Assembly: GCF_021228235.1 (NCBI RefSeq)
Contig: NZ_JAJQRG010000010.1
Location: forward strand, 1-64,000
Reading direction: 5' to 3'
Length of the DNA stretch: 64,000 nt
From: Pseudophaeobacter flagellatus
Lineage (GTDB): Bacteria; Pseudomonadota; Alphaproteobacteria; Rhodobacterales; Rhodobacteraceae
Positions 9,947 to 19,224 of the stretch are shown in pieces. Positions within the stretch are counted from its first letter, which is position 1, and every line of letters starts with the position of its first letter. The notes below the pieces were generated by a model. The model made no database searches and was not told the origin of the DNA. It worked only from the letters and a program-made list of their open reading frames with translations. The position numbers and the translations under genes were made by a program.

Positions 9947-10583
9947 CCGCCGCGAGATGATGCCGTGGCACCAGCGCCAGCAGCCCAGGCCCATCCACCC
10001 GGATGTCCACCGGACCAAGGGCGCGGTTAGAGGTGCCTATCTGCCCGCCCGGCTGCATCGTCAGCCCATCCAGCTTCCACTCCAACCCGGTTGAGCGCGC
10101 CTGCACCCGGCGCAACGGAAACACGGAAACCGTCTCTCCGGCTAACAGCGGCAGGGAAATACGCGGCGGCAGGTGAAAGATCACCTCCTGCGCGCCAAGC
10201 ACAATACAGGGTGGCCCCTGTTTCTGCACCAGTGTGTTCAGCACCGCCAGTTGATGATCAACCCGCCCGCCCAGAAAGCCCACCGCCAGAACCAAAGGCG
10301 CATGGATCGCCCGCAGCGCCTTGTCAAAATCGGTGCTGTCTTGCTCGACCTCATGGAACCGGCGCTCTGGCGGGATCTGCGCAAGCATATCCTCTGCAAT
10401 CGAATCAAAATCTCCGATAATTGCGCTTGGCAGATGTCCCCGCGCCAAGGCATGGGCCGCGCCACCATCCGCCGCGACCAGACAAGAGGCCAGCGAAAGC
10501 GCCAGATCGAGGTCCGCCTCGCCCAGTTCGCCACCGCCAATCAAGGTCACAGGGGTGTTTTGTTCTACAATCAGCTTATTCAT
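9912..10583 (-). CDS. Thiamine diphosphokinase
   Basis: Transfers pyrophosphate from ATP to thiamine, giving thiamine diphosphate. The 223-residue protein has the family signature AADGGAAHAL followed by IGDFDSI and DFDKALRAI. The C-terminal thiamine-binding domain is visible as the segment from FPLRRVQARS to GTSNRALG. The ATG at 10583 precedes MNKLIVEQNTP; upstream in-frame codons to 10628 look non-coding. It overlaps the convergent DMT transporter at the 3' ends. Confidence 0.9.
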   Translation of the reverse strand: MNKLIVEQNTPVTLIGGGELGEADLDLALSLASCLVAADGGAAHALARGHLPSAIIGDFDSIAEDMLAQIPPERRFHEVEQDSTDFDKALRAIHAPLVLAVGFLGGRVDHQLAVLNTLVQKQGPPCIVLGAQEVIFHLPPRISLPLLAGETVSVFPLRRVQARSTGLEWKLDGLTMQPGGQIGTSNRALGPVDIRVDGPGLLALVPRHHLAAVMQALLAVPQG

Positions 10584-10665
10584 GCCGAGATTACTGGCAG
10601 AATTGGAAACCAGCCACAATCTAAACACAAAATGATACGATGAATTGCACGGATTTGAGCATAAT

Positions 10666-10698
10666 TTGACGAGCTAGCCCATATAGTAAATTGCAATT
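10666..10698 (+). promoter_or_regulatory. Candidate promoter of the 10.7-kb gene
   Basis: An AT-rich stretch before the long gene has TTGACG at 10666-10671 and TAAATT at 10687-10692, 15 bases apart. The latter overlaps the 10-bp palindrome AATTGCAATT (10689-10698). The spacing is short for a sigma-70 promoter, so this is tentative. Confidence 0.3.
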
Positions 10699-10722
10699 AC
10701 TTTGGCGAGGACGCGCGAACCG

Positions 10723-13092
10723 ATGGTACAAAACAACAAAGTTCTCACGGTTTCCTACGGAACCTTTTCTTGTACGCTGGAAGGCTTTGAAGATTCCTTT
10801 GACACCATGAAGGCCATCGCCGAGTACTTTCGCGATCTCGCCTCGGATGACCGGTATTTTGGTGCCGAACCGCCGCAGCCTGATGCGGATATGCTGGCCC
10901 GGATTGCCCAGCGCGAAGTTGCCCGCCAGGTTGAAGCCCGTACCAGCAGCACTGGTATTCACCTGCGCACCTCTGCTCCGGTGCCCACCGCCCCCTTGGT
11001 CGCGCAAGCTGCACAGGTACAGGCACAAGAGCCAGAAACCGCAGAGCCGCAACAGCCCCCGGTACAAGAGGTGACGCAGCCCGCCGAGGCAGACGAACTT
11101 GATCTCAGCAGTGTTGATCTGTTTGAAGCAGCTGCCAATCCTGCGGAAGACGCGCCTGAGGCCGTGACACAACAGGATATGGCAAAAGCCGCACCAGAGG
11201 CCGCCGCCGCAGAGGAAGCAGAGGCCCCAGAGCCCGCAGCCGAAGCACCAGTCGAGCCCCAGGCCCAGCCAGAACATGAGCCTGAGATCCCAGTCGCGCC
11301 ACAGGCAGAACAACTGGCAGAGGACCTGGCAGAGCAAGAGGCCGCCCCCGAGCCGGATATTACCCCTGCGGCCTCGGTTGATATGGCCACCATTGCCGCC
11401 ATTTCAGCCGCCGTATCCGCCGAGCCCGCCGCAACAGCGCCTGTTGAAGACCTTGCACAAGACATGGGCAACGACAAAGCCACCGCAAGCGACACCGCAG
11501 AAGAGCCCGCGCCCGCTGCTGACAGCATTGCCGCCAAACTGCAGCGTATTCGCGCTGTCGTGGCCAAATCGTCCGATAGCCAGCCCGCCGCAGACGAGTT
11601 CTCCGAGGACGAGCACGCCGAAACCTTTCTCGACACTGTCCACGCCGAATTGGCACAGACCGATGACGCAGAGAGCGCTGACCTTATCTCAGATGAGGGC
11701 GAGGACGAGGCAGAGGGCGATGAAATTTCCCGCATTCTGGATCGGCTTGACCTGACCGGAAGCCTCGCAGCCGCTGCACCAGCCGACCACACCGACAAAC
11801 CCGAAGTCGAGACCGTGGCGGACGTGAAATCCGCTGTGCAGGAACAGCCCGCCGAAACACAGCAGGACGACGCAACGCCAGAGGCCCAGGCCGAAAGCCT
11901 TCGCCGCCCCAAACGGGGGATTCGTCTTAACCTGCGTCAGCAGCAACACCTAGAGCAGACAGAAGCGGAAGCAGCTGAAACGGGGCAGCCAGAGCCAGCC
12001 TCCACTGACAGCCCGGCGCCCCAGACTGAGGCCGCCGCAGAGCCTATCCCGACCCCATCCCCAGCGCCGACCACAGATGCCAGCAAGCCCCAGCGGCGGG
12101 CGCGCATCGTCAAGGTAAAGCGCGCAGAACTGGAAACGGCCATGGCCGCGGGTAATCTGGAAGAGATCACAGAGGAAGACGACGCAGACAATCAGGCCGT
12201 AAGCGCCGAGAGTCAGGTCAACAGCTCGCTAGACCCGGAAGAAGAAGCCGACCTGATGCGAGAGCTGGCAGAGGTCGAAGCCGATCTTCTGGCCAGCAGC
12301 CAAACCAGCGCCGAAGCTGCGGCCCCGCAGCCCCGCGAGACGCCCGCGCAAGAGGAACCGGCTGAACAGGCCAACCACGTCGAAGTCACAGAGCTACGCC
12401 CCAGCAACACCCCGTCACCAGACAGCGATGTCTCTCGTCTGATGGCCGCCGCCGAAAGCAAGTTGGGCGATCCCGACAATGCAACCTCGCGCGAGACCTA
12501 TAGCCACCTGCGCGCCGCTGTTGCCGTCTCCGAGGCAGATCGCTCGGCCGGGGACAACAGCGCCCAGGCGGATGAGGCCGAACCTTACCGCGCCGACCTG
12601 GCCAATGTGGTACGCCCCCGCCGCCCCGAAACCAACGCGGCCAGAACGCCGCGCGCCCGCAGCAAAGGCAGCCGTCCGGCCCCTTTGAAGCTGGTAGCCG
12701 AACAGCGCATTGACCCGGTTGCCAAAGGCCCGGTTGATCCCGTACGCCCGCGCCGGATTTCTGCCCCCAAGGAAGAACCACTTCCAGTGCAGGCTGCTGC
12801 CTTTGGCAGCTTTGCCGACTATGTGCAGGAACGCGGTGCAGCCGAACTGCACGAGCTGCTGGAGGCTGCCGCCGCTTATCTCAGTTTTGTGGAAGGGCGT
12901 GATTACTTCTCGCGGCCCCAGTTGATGAACAAGGTGCGCAGCGTCGGCCATGCCGATTTCAACCGTGAAAATGGGCTGCGCTTCTTTGGCCAGATGCTGC
13001 GTGAGGGTAAAATTCAACGCGCCGCCACCAACGGTCAATTCTCGGTCACAGACGATATCGGGTTCCGCCCTGCCAAACGTGCAGCGGGCTAA
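10723..13092 (+). CDS. Long acidic, largely disordered protein of unknown function
   Basis: 789 residues. The first 70 form a compact-looking domain (VLTVSYGTFSCTLEGFEDS, then IAEYFRDLASDDRYFGAEPP). About 600 residues of Ala, Glu, Pro and Gln-rich low-complexity sequence follow, with short basic islands such as RRPKRGIRLNLRQQ and RRARIVKVKRAELE. The last 100 residues again look folded, from FGSFADYVQERGA to GQFSVTDDIGF. Two folded ends joined by an acidic linker suggest a scaffold or adaptor, but I know no function for it. It is monocistronic, with a strong terminator 50 bases downstream. The ATG at 10723 is preferred over the in-frame TTG at 10702. Confidence 0.85.
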   Translation: MVQNNKVLTVSYGTFSCTLEGFEDSFDTMKAIAEYFRDLASDDRYFGAEPPQPDADMLARIAQREVARQVEARTSSTGIHLRTSAPVPTAPLVAQAAQVQAQEPETAEPQQPPVQEVTQPAEADELDLSSVDLFEAAANPAEDAPEAVTQQDMAKAAPEAAAAEEAEAPEPAAEAPVEPQAQPEHEPEIPVAPQAEQLAEDLAEQEAAPEPDITPAASVDMATIAAISAAVSAEPAATAPVEDLAQDMGNDKATASDTAEEPAPAADSIAAKLQRIRAVVAKSSDSQPAADEFSEDEHAETFLDTVHAELAQTDDAESADLISDEGEDEAEGDEISRILDRLDLTGSLAAAAPADHTDKPEVETVADVKSAVQEQPAETQQDDATPEAQAESLRRPKRGIRLNLRQQQHLEQTEAEAAETGQPEPASTDSPAPQTEAAAEPIPTPSPAPTTDASKPQRRARIVKVKRAELETAMAAGNLEEITEEDDADNQAVSAESQVNSSLDPEEEADLMRELAEVEADLLASSQTSAEAAAPQPRETPAQEEPAEQANHVEVTELRPSNTPSPDSDVSRLMAAAESKLGDPDNATSRETYSHLRAAVAVSEADRSAGDNSAQADEAEPYRADLANVVRPRRPETNAARTPRARSKGSRPAPLKLVAEQRIDPVAKGPVDPVRPRRISAPKEEPLPVQAAAFGSFADYVQERGAAELHELLEAAAAYLSFVEGRDYFSRPQLMNKVRSVGHADFNRENGLRFFGQMLREGKIQRAATNGQFSVTDDIGFRPAKRAAG

Positions 13093-13139
13093 GAGCAAAA
13101 CGGCAGCGCCGACTGCGAAACCCAACCGCCACATGGCAA

Positions 13140-13180
13140 GAAGGCCCGACCAGAGTTTCCTCTGGTCGGGCCTTTCTCTT
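13140..13180 (+). terminator. Strong rho-independent terminator
   Basis: A perfect 15-bp stem (13141-13155 with 13160-13174) closes a 4-base loop and is followed by TCTCTT. It terminates the 10.7-kb gene. Confidence 0.9.
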
Positions 13181-13251
13181 TTCGGCTTTGGCGCATTTGG
13201 CATCGGGCAGGCCCGGTTCAACGGGCCGGATGCCACAGATTGCTGACCTGC

Positions 13252-13488
13252 CTACTGGTCTGTCTCCTCTGGGTCTTCCTTGCCAACACCGCGAAAGACA
13301 AACTTGAACGGCAAGACCCAAAGCACCCCCAGCACCGCATAGATAAGCAGCTCCAACAGGATCGGTGGGCGCTCAAACAGGCTGACTACATTGACGGCTG
13401 CAATGATATAAAGCGGCATGCCAATCAACAGGATCACCAGCGCCCAACGGCGGCGCGCCTTGTAGCTGAGACCGGGTTTATCCGCCAT
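13252..13488 (-). CDS. DUF2842 small membrane protein
   Basis: A 78-residue inner-membrane protein with two hydrophobic helices (about 15-35 and 45-65) and conserved SYKARRRWAL and LPFKFVFRG, which I recognise as DUF2842, an alphaproteobacterial family of unknown function. Its ATG overlaps the purA stop by one base (TGATG), so the two are coupled. Whether it has any link to purine synthesis is unknown. Confidence 0.85.
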   Translation of the reverse strand: MADKPGLSYKARRRWALVILLIGMPLYIIAAVNVVSLFERPPILLELLIYAVLGVLWVLPFKFVFRGVGKEDPEETDQ

Positions 13489-14801
13489 CAGTCAGCAAAG
13501 GGGTCGGTCACCAGAATGGTGTCGTCCCGTTCCGGGCTGGTGGAGAGCAGTGCCACAGGGCATTCGATCAGCTCTTCGACGCGTTTCACATATTTGATGG
13601 CATTGGCAGGCAGGTCATTCCAGCTGCGCGCGCCCTCGGTCGACTCGGACCAGCCGGGCATTTCCTCATAGATCGGGGTGCAGCGGGCCTGTTGATCGGC
13701 AGCAGTGGGCAGATAGTCGAGCCGGGTGCCGTCCAGATCATAGCCCACGCAGATCTTCAGGGTTTCAAACCCGTCCAGCACGTCCAGCTTGGTAAGGGAA
13801 ATACCGGTAATCCCAGAGGTGGCGCAGGTCTGGCGCACCAGACAGGCATCAAACCAACCGCAGCGGCGCTGACGGCCCGTGGTGGTGCCAAACTCATGGC
13901 CGCGTTCGCCCAGGCGCTGCCCATCGGCATCCGGTGCGCCATCGGCGCCCAGCAGTTCCGTTGGGAAGGGGCCTTCGCCGACACGAGTGGTATAGGCTTT
14001 GACGATGCCCAGCACATAATCGATGGAACCGGGGCCAATGCCCACACCGGTTGCGGCTTGCCCTGCGATCACATTGGACGAGGTCACAAAGGGATAGGTG
14101 CCAAAATCAATGTCCAGCAGCGCGCCCTGGGCACCTTCAAACAGGATCCGTTTGCCGGCTTTGCGCTTTTCATTCAGCACTTTCCACACAGGGGCGGCAA
14201 ATTTCAGGATCTCAGGAGCAACCTCACGCAGCTGGGCAATCAGCGCGTCGCGATCAACCGGCTCAAAACCCAGACCCTTGCGCAGCGGATCATGGTGCTG
14301 CAGCGCCCGATCAACGCGGGCTTCCAAGGTGGCGTCATCGGCCAGATCGGCAACCCGGATGGCACGACGGCCAACCTTGTCTTCATAGGCGGGGCCGATG
14401 CCGCGACCGGTGGTGCCGATCTTGGTACCCTTGGAGGCCGCCTCTTCGCGGGCGCGGTCCAGCTCACCGTGGATTGGCAGAATCAGCGGTGTGTTCTCTG
14501 CGATCATCAGGGTCTCGGGGTTGATATCAACGCCCTGCGCCTGCACGGTTTCGATCTCTTTCAGCAGGTGCCATGGGTCCAGAACCACACCATTGCCGAT
14601 CACGCTCAGCTTGCCACCACGGACAACGCCCGAGGGCAGCGCGTGCAGCTTGTAGACTTTGCTGTCAATGACCAGCGTATGGCCGGCATTGTGACCGCCC
14701 TGAAAACGCGCAATCACATCGGCACGTTCGCTGAGCCAGTCAACGATCTTGCCTTTTCCTTCATCACCCCATTGGGCGCCGACTACCACGACATTGGCCA
14801 T
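13488..14801 (-). CDS. purA: Adenylosuccinate synthetase
   Basis: Joins IMP and aspartate with GTP hydrolysis, the first committed step to AMP. The 437-residue protein opens with the family motif [11 protein letters not shown] and GGHNAGHT. It carries [31 protein letters not shown] and the late [14 protein letters not shown] loop. Length is normal. It is followed by DUF2842 with a 1-base overlap. The leader contains repeats described separately. Confidence 0.97.
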   Translation of the reverse strand: MANVVVVGAQWGDEGKGKIVDWLSERADVIARFQGGHNAGHTLVIDSKVYKLHALPSGVVRGGKLSVIGNGVVLDPWHLLKEIETVQAQGVDINPETLMIAENTPLILPIHGELDRAREEAASKGTKIGTTGRGIGPAYEDKVGRRAIRVADLADDATLEARVDRALQHHDPLRKGLGFEPVDRDALIAQLREVAPEILKFAAPVWKVLNEKRKAGKRILFEGAQGALLDIDFGTYPFVTSSNVIAGQAATGVGIGPGSIDYVLGIVKAYTTRVGEGPFPTELLGADGAPDADGQRLGERGHEFGTTTGRQRRCGWFDACLVRQTCATSGITGISLTKLDVLDGFETLKICVGYDLDGTRLDYLPTAADQQARCTPIYEEMPGWSESTEGARSWNDLPANAIKYVKRVEELIECPVALLSTSPERDDTILVTDPFAD

Positions 14802-14812
14802 CTCAGGTCCTT

Positions 14813-14848
14813 TGTATGCTGGTTTAAATGTATGCTGGTGGAAACCAG
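14813..14848 (-). repeat. Direct repeats in the purA leader
   Basis: TGTATGCTGGT occurs at 14813-14823 and 14829-14839, a 16-base period, 12 bases upstream of the purA start. The second copy runs into a small hairpin, CTGGT-GGAA-ACCAG (14835-14848). A related GTGG-AAA-CCAC hairpin sits near 14,880. They may be regulatory or remnants of a local duplication. Confidence 0.5.
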
Positions 14849-14929
14849 AGCCCCGTATAGCGATGCCGCGCCCGCGTGGAAACCACTAAAACGCCGCAGC
14901 CCACATAGTAATGGCTCGCAGGCTGCAGC

Positions 14930-15262
14930 TCAGCGCGCCAACTGCACCGGATCGCCATGCGGAGTATTCAGATAGGCCTCTTCCCAGTCACGGCGCACCA
15001 GCGCCACCTCTTGCGGGCTGGCACTACCCTGGGCGGCCAGAATCGCCTCCAGGGTTTGCAGCCAGGCATTGAAGTAATCCGCACCGCCATCCAGATTGCG
15101 CGACAGACCATTGCGGCGCAGCGTAGCAGAAAACGCCTCTACCCAATCCGCCCAGCTGAACCGCCCGGCTTCGTTCAGGGAAACGGTCAGCGCAAAAACT
15201 TGGGCATGCCAGGGTTCCAGAAAGGCGGGTTCGGGGGCGCTGTGGCCGATACAGTCACTCAT
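14930..15262 (-). CDS. Nitrile hydratase accessory protein (metallochaperone/activator)
   Basis: A 110-residue protein resembling the N-terminal half of nitrile hydratase beta: EPAFLEPWHAQVFALTVSL and GRFSWADWVEAF. In cobalt nitrile hydratases such small beta-like proteins load the metal and help oxidise the active-site cysteines. The ATG at 15262 overlaps the beta-subunit stop as ATGA. It is the last gene of the three-gene operon; purA follows 128 bases later on the same strand. Confidence 0.85.
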   Translation of the reverse strand: MSDCIGHSAPEPAFLEPWHAQVFALTVSLNEAGRFSWADWVEAFSATLRRNGLSRNLDGGADYFNAWLQTLEAILAAQGSASPQEVALVRRDWEEAYLNTPHGDPVQLAR

Positions 15263-15954
15263 GCCCCGGCCTCCTCTGGATCCGATTGCAGATAGCTTTG
15301 CCACAGGTCTAGCACGACCTCGTCATTCGGATGTTCCGGATGCGGCCAGAGTTCAGCGGCCTTAAAGGCAACCGCATAAAGCGGCTCTGGCGCCTCTCCC
15401 AATCCATGGGCGTTGCTGTCGGGCAGTACATGGGCGCCGTGCTGCAACAAGATTTCGCCGCAGGCCCCAATCGCATAGTCGGGCAGACGGGTGTGGCCGC
15501 CATCCACCAGCGCGTTGCCACCGGGGTGGCGGGTCTTTACCCGGTCGCCAGGGCGATAGGCGGCGGCAATATCACTGTCGCGATTGGCAGGGCCACCCTT
15601 GGCCAGAACCGCGGCAACAGCTTCCGCCTTGAGCGCCTTGGAAGCCAGCACATGCAGCCCCTCCCCCCCCTGCCCCTGCAGGTCTTCTCGGGTCAGGACA
15701 CCGTTTTCGACCAGCAGATCTGCCAGCGCCGAGATCCATTTCTCGTAGTAGGAAAACCGGGTGTAATCCTTGGGGGACAGCCGCTCGCGGGCATGGCGCG
15801 ACACATCAATGTTCCACTTACCCAAAGAACCGCAGGCCAGGGTCACCGCCAGAGCGCGGGCGTGCCAGTCATTTTCAAAGACAGGCGCCCCCACCGGATC
15901 GGGCACCACAGGGCCATCGCCGATTCGCCCCCCCATGTCATGCAGCCTGCTCAT
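15259..15954 (-). CDS. Nitrile hydratase beta subunit
   Basis: Structural partner of the alpha subunit in the enzyme that hydrates nitriles to amides. The 231-residue protein starts with [15 protein letters not shown], typical of the family, and has [17 protein letters not shown] and [12 protein letters not shown]. The C-terminal SH3-like barrel includes [12 protein letters not shown]. It overlaps both neighbours by 4 bases (ATGA), consistent with matched translation of the subunits. Confidence 0.93.
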   Translation of the reverse strand: MSRLHDMGGRIGDGPVVPDPVGAPVFENDWHARALAVTLACGSLGKWNIDVSRHARERLSPKDYTRFSYYEKWISALADLLVENGVLTREDLQGQGGEGLHVLASKALKAEAVAAVLAKGGPANRDSDIAAAYRPGDRVKTRHPGGNALVDGGHTRLPDYAIGACGEILLQHGAHVLPDSNAHGLGEAPEPLYAVAFKAAELWPHPEHPNDEVVLDLWQSYLQSDPEEAGA

Positions 15955-16586
15955 ACCGACGCCTCGCTGCTGCTTTGGGGCGGCGAGGCCAGCGCCGTGC
16001 CGATCATGGAATCACGCGACACCAGCGCCGCAAGCGCGTCCTCGTCGAAACCTTCGCTGTCATCGGGTCGCATGGGCAGCACCAGATAGCGGACTTCCGC
16101 TGTCGAGTCCCAAACCCGCACGGCGGTATCGGCAGGCAGTGTCACGCCAAAATCGGCCAGAACCCTGCGGGGTTCACGCACGGCACGGGCGCGGTAGGCA
16201 TCAGATTTATACCAGCCGGGTGGAATTCCAAGCAGTGGCCATGGGTAACAACTGCACAGGGTACAGACGACCATATTGTGCTGGGCGGGGGTGTTTTCCA
16301 CCACCACCATGTGCTCCCCCTGACGACCGTAATAGCCCAGATCGGCCAAGACCGGATCGGCATCGGCCAGCAGCGCCGCCTTGAAAGCAGGATCACTCCA
16401 GGCCTTGGCGACGACGCGGGCGCCGTTTTGCGGCCCGATCTTGTTTTGATAGGTATCAATGATTTCATCCAACGCAGCCGGTTCAATCAGCCCCTTGCGT
16501 GTCAGAATCGTTTCCAGCGCCTTTACCCGCAAGGCGGGGTCAGACGGTAAAAGAGCGTGCGGGTGGTCAGAATGATCATGTGGCAT
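15951..16586 (-). CDS. Nitrile hydratase alpha subunit, cobalt type
   Basis: Catalytic subunit of 211 residues. The metal-binding claw is [14 protein letters not shown], with Cys108, Cys111, Ser112 and Cys113. Thr109 is the residue known to mark cobalt rather than iron enzymes, in which Ser is usual. The N-terminus is rich in His and Asp (PHDHSDHPH), a possible weak metal-binding tail. It heads the alpha-beta-activator operon and is divergent from secG across 231 bases. The physiological nitrile cannot be deduced; no nitrilase, amidase or aldoxime dehydratase lies beside it. Confidence 0.95.
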   Translation of the reverse strand: MPHDHSDHPHALLPSDPALRVKALETILTRKGLIEPAALDEIIDTYQNKIGPQNGARVVAKAWSDPAFKAALLADADPVLADLGYYGRQGEHMVVVENTPAQHNMVVCTLCSCYPWPLLGIPPGWYKSDAYRARAVREPRRVLADFGVTLPADTAVRVWDSTAEVRYLVLPMRPDDSEGFDEDALAALVSRDSMIGTALASPPQSSSEASV

Positions 16587-16817
16587 AGGCCGACAATGCC
16601 CCAGCCTTGCAGCCCGCGTCCAGCCACTTTTTCCAGCTCCCCGTACGGCTTGGCCGACAAACTAGACAATAATTTGACTGTTGCTTCAGCCGTTGAAGCC
16701 CTGGTCCCCGGCGCCTGGCCTGCCGCTCAGTGACAACAAAGCAAACTGAGCCCTTGCCCCTGTCGCCATTCTTGCCTATCAACCGCCCGATAGTTTAGCC
16801 AACAGCCGCAGGAACCT

Positions 16818-17189
16818 ATGGAAAACGTTGTTCTCATCATCCATCTTCTTTTGGCTCTTGGCCTGATTGCCGTGGTGCTTTTGCAGCGCTCTGAAGGCGG
16901 CGGCCTTGGTATGGGCGGTGGCGGAGGTGGCGGTGCCATGTCTGGTCGTTCAGCCGCAACCGCGCTGAGCAAAGTCACCTGGATCCTGGCCGTAGCCTTT
17001 ATTGCGACCTCAATCACCCTCACCATTTTGGCCGCGCAGAAATCTGCTGGTGCTTCGGTTGCCGATGGCATCCAGACACAAAACGCAGAGGATGGTGAAG
17101 CCGCAGAGGCGCCGAGCGCGCCACTGGGTAGCGATCTGCTGCCACCGGCCGAAGGCGACAATGCGCCGCTGGTTCCCAGCGCCGACTAA
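16818..17189 (+). CDS. secG: Preprotein translocase subunit SecG
   Basis: Small component of the SecYEG channel. The 123-residue protein has two membrane helices (about 3-22 and 50-72) separated by the conserved LQRSEGGGLGMG and a glycine-rich loop. The C-terminal tail is acidic and proline-rich. A GCAGGA sequence lies just upstream of the ATG. A possible terminator lies between it and pyrG. Confidence 0.95.
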   Translation: MENVVLIIHLLLALGLIAVVLLQRSEGGGLGMGGGGGGGAMSGRSAATALSKVTWILAVAFIATSITLTILAAQKSAGASVADGIQTQNAEDGEAAEAPSAPLGSDLLPPAEGDNAPLVPSAD

Positions 17190-17229
17190 GCAACACGATA
17201 CTAAATCTACAAGACCTAGAATTCTGGCC

Positions 17230-17258
17230 GGGAACCGTAACAGCATCTTGCGGTTCCC
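17230..17258 (+). terminator. Possible terminator or attenuator after secG
   Basis: GGGAACCG (17230-17237) pairs perfectly with CGGTTCCC (17251-17258) across a 13-base loop. No proper T run follows, so it may be weak or regulatory. Confidence 0.45.
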
Positions 17259-17279
17259 TTGCGCATTCTGCGCGAATCC

Positions 17280-17291
17280 TATACATGTATA
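17280..17291. promoter_or_regulatory. 12-bp palindrome upstream of pyrG
   Basis: TATACATGTATA is a perfect palindrome 76 bases before the pyrG ATG, directly before the structured leader. It could be an operator or overlap a -10 element. Confidence 0.45.
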
Positions 17292-17292
17292 G

Positions 17293-17353
17293 CCCCGTGG
17301 TGCAGCGGTTTTCTCATAACCGTCGGGCAGCTATATTCTGACTTCTCACGGGG
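17293..17353 (+). ncRNA. Structured, tRNA-like leader of pyrG
   Basis: CCCCGTG (17293-17299) pairs with CACGGGG (17347-17353), closing a 61-base domain like an acceptor stem. Inside, CGGTT (17306-17310) pairs with AACCG (17318-17322) around the 7-base loop TTCTCAT, as in an anticodon arm. A normal D arm and T arm are missing, so it is not a functional tRNA. The 3' closing strand contains the G-run that is the best Shine-Dalgarno candidate for pyrG, so folding could limit translation. The function is inferred only. Confidence 0.4.
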
Positions 17354-17366
17354 GCAGCCGACACTC

Positions 17367-19010
17367 ATGGCGCGTTTCATCTTTATCACTGGCGGTGTTG
17401 TTTCATCACTGGGCAAGGGTCTGGCATCCGCCGCTCTTGGTGCTCTTTTGCAAGCGCGTGGCTATTCAGTCCGCCTGCGCAAGCTGGATCCCTATCTGAA
17501 CGTTGACCCCGGCACTATGAGCCCCTTTGAACACGGGGAGGTCTTTGTAACCGACGATGGTGCCGAGACCGATCTGGACCTTGGCCACTATGAGCGGTTC
17601 ACCGGCGTGCCTGCACGCAAGACCGACTCGATTTCTTCCGGCCGCGTCTACACCAATGTGCTAGAAAAAGAACGGCGCGGCGATTACCTGGGCAAGACCA
17701 TTCAGGTGATTCCCCATGTGACAAATGAGATCAAAGACTTCATCTCGATTGGCGAAGACGAGGTTGATTTCATGCTCTGTGAAATCGGCGGTACCGTAGG
17801 CGATATCGAAGGGCTGCCCTTCTTTGAAGCCATCCGCCAGTTCAGCCAGGACAAGCCGCGCGGCCAGTGCCTGTTCATGCACCTCACCCTGCTGCCCTAC
17901 ATCAAGGCAAGCGGCGAGCTGAAGACCAAGCCGACCCAGCACTCTGTCAAGGAACTGCGCTCAATTGGTCTGGCACCCGATATCCTGGTCTGCCGGTCTG
18001 AAGGCCCGATCCCCAAGAAAGAGCGCGAAAAGCTGGCGCTGTTCTGCAATGTACGTCCCGATTCGGTGATTGCGGCGCAGGATCTGAAATCCATCTACGA
18101 GGCCCCGCTCGCCTATCACCGTGAAGGTATGGATCAGGCGGTTCTGGATGCCTTTGGCATCTCGCCCGCGCCCAAGCCCAACCTGTCGCGCTGGGAAGAT
18201 GTGGCCGACCGGATCTACAACCCCGAAGGCGAAGTCCGCGTTGCCATCGTTGGCAAATACACCCAGCTGGAAGACGCCTATAAATCCATCGCCGAGGCGC
18301 TGACCCATGGCGGCATGTCCAACCGGGTGAAGGTCAAAATCGAATGGGTCGATGCCGAACTCTTCGACCGCGAAGATGCTACGCCATATCTGCAGGGCTT
18401 CCATGCTATTCTGGTGCCTGGCGGCTTTGGCGAACGTGGCACCGAAGGCAAGATCAAGGCGGCCCAGTATGCCCGTGAACACAAGGTCCCCTACCTTGGC
18501 ATCTGCCTCGGCATGCAGATGGCGGTGATCGAGGCCGCCCGCAATGTCGCAGGCATCAGCGAGGCCGGCTCTGAAGAATTTGACCATGAATCCGGTGAAA
18601 AGCGCTTTGAACCCGTAGTCTACCACCTGAAAGAATGGGTGCAGGGCAATCACCGGGTCCAGCGCAAAGCGGATGACGACAAGGGCGGCACCATGCGCTT
18701 GGGTGCCTATGATGCCACCCTCAGCGAAGGCTCAAATGTCGCCAATGTCTATGGCAGCAGCCATATCGAAGAGCGCCACCGCCACCGCTATGAGGTGGAC
18801 ATCAAATACAAAGAAAAACTAGAGGCCTGCGGTCTGAAATTTTCCGGCATGTCGCCCGATGGCCGCCTGCCGGAGATCGTGGAGTGGAGCGACCATCCCT
18901 GGTTTATCGGCGTTCAGTTTCACCCCGAGCTGAAATCCAAACCCTTTGCACCGCATCCCCTGTTTGACGGCTTCGTGCGCGCAGCCAAAGAGGCCTCGCG
19001 CCTGGTCTGA
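17367..19010 (+). CDS. pyrG: CTP synthase
   Basis: Aminates UTP to CTP using glutamine and ATP. The 547-residue protein starts at [17 protein letters not shown], the amidoligase P-loop. The interdomain region is followed by a class I glutamine amidotransferase domain with the oxyanion-hole GGFGERG and the nucleophile Cys in LGICLGMQ. The His-Glu pair lies in VQFHPELKS. The start at 17367 matches the family; the open frame upstream covers the structured leader. A terminator lies 30 bases downstream. Confidence 0.98.
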   Translation: MARFIFITGGVVSSLGKGLASAALGALLQARGYSVRLRKLDPYLNVDPGTMSPFEHGEVFVTDDGAETDLDLGHYERFTGVPARKTDSISSGRVYTNVLEKERRGDYLGKTIQVIPHVTNEIKDFISIGEDEVDFMLCEIGGTVGDIEGLPFFEAIRQFSQDKPRGQCLFMHLTLLPYIKASGELKTKPTQHSVKELRSIGLAPDILVCRSEGPIPKKEREKLALFCNVRPDSVIAAQDLKSIYEAPLAYHREGMDQAVLDAFGISPAPKPNLSRWEDVADRIYNPEGEVRVAIVGKYTQLEDAYKSIAEALTHGGMSNRVKVKIEWVDAELFDREDATPYLQGFHAILVPGGFGERGTEGKIKAAQYAREHKVPYLGICLGMQMAVIEAARNVAGISEAGSEEFDHESGEKRFEPVVYHLKEWVQGNHRVQRKADDDKGGTMRLGAYDATLSEGSNVANVYGSSHIEERHRHRYEVDIKYKEKLEACGLKFSGMSPDGRLPEIVEWSDHPWFIGVQFHPELKSKPFAPHPLFDGFVRAAKEASRLV

Positions 19011-19041
19011 TCCAGCCCCAGATTTCTGAAATCTATCTTAT

Positions 19042-19070
19042 GCGGGTCCCCAGTCTGGGGGCCCGTTTCT
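19042..19070 (+). terminator. Terminator of pyrG
   Basis: A 9-bp stem (19043-19051 with 19057-19065, one G-T pair) closes the loop AGTCT and is followed by TTTCTT. Confidence 0.8.
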
Positions 19071-19224
19071 TGTGCAGAGCCAGACAATACGCCAAGCAGT
19101 GCTGCGATGGGCAGAAAACCCCGCTCCGTTAGCGCAAGCGGCAACAGCACAACTTGTTTCCTGTGACAGGCGCGCTATAGACAGGGCCAGATATAGAAAC
19201 GTTTTTTCGCGGAGAGACAGGATC

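Noticed and set aside
17292-17354. A tRNA gene (CTC anticodon-like loop)
   Set aside because: The acceptor-like and anticodon-like stems are present, but there is no T arm with TTCGA and no normal D arm. I describe it as a tRNA-like leader instead.
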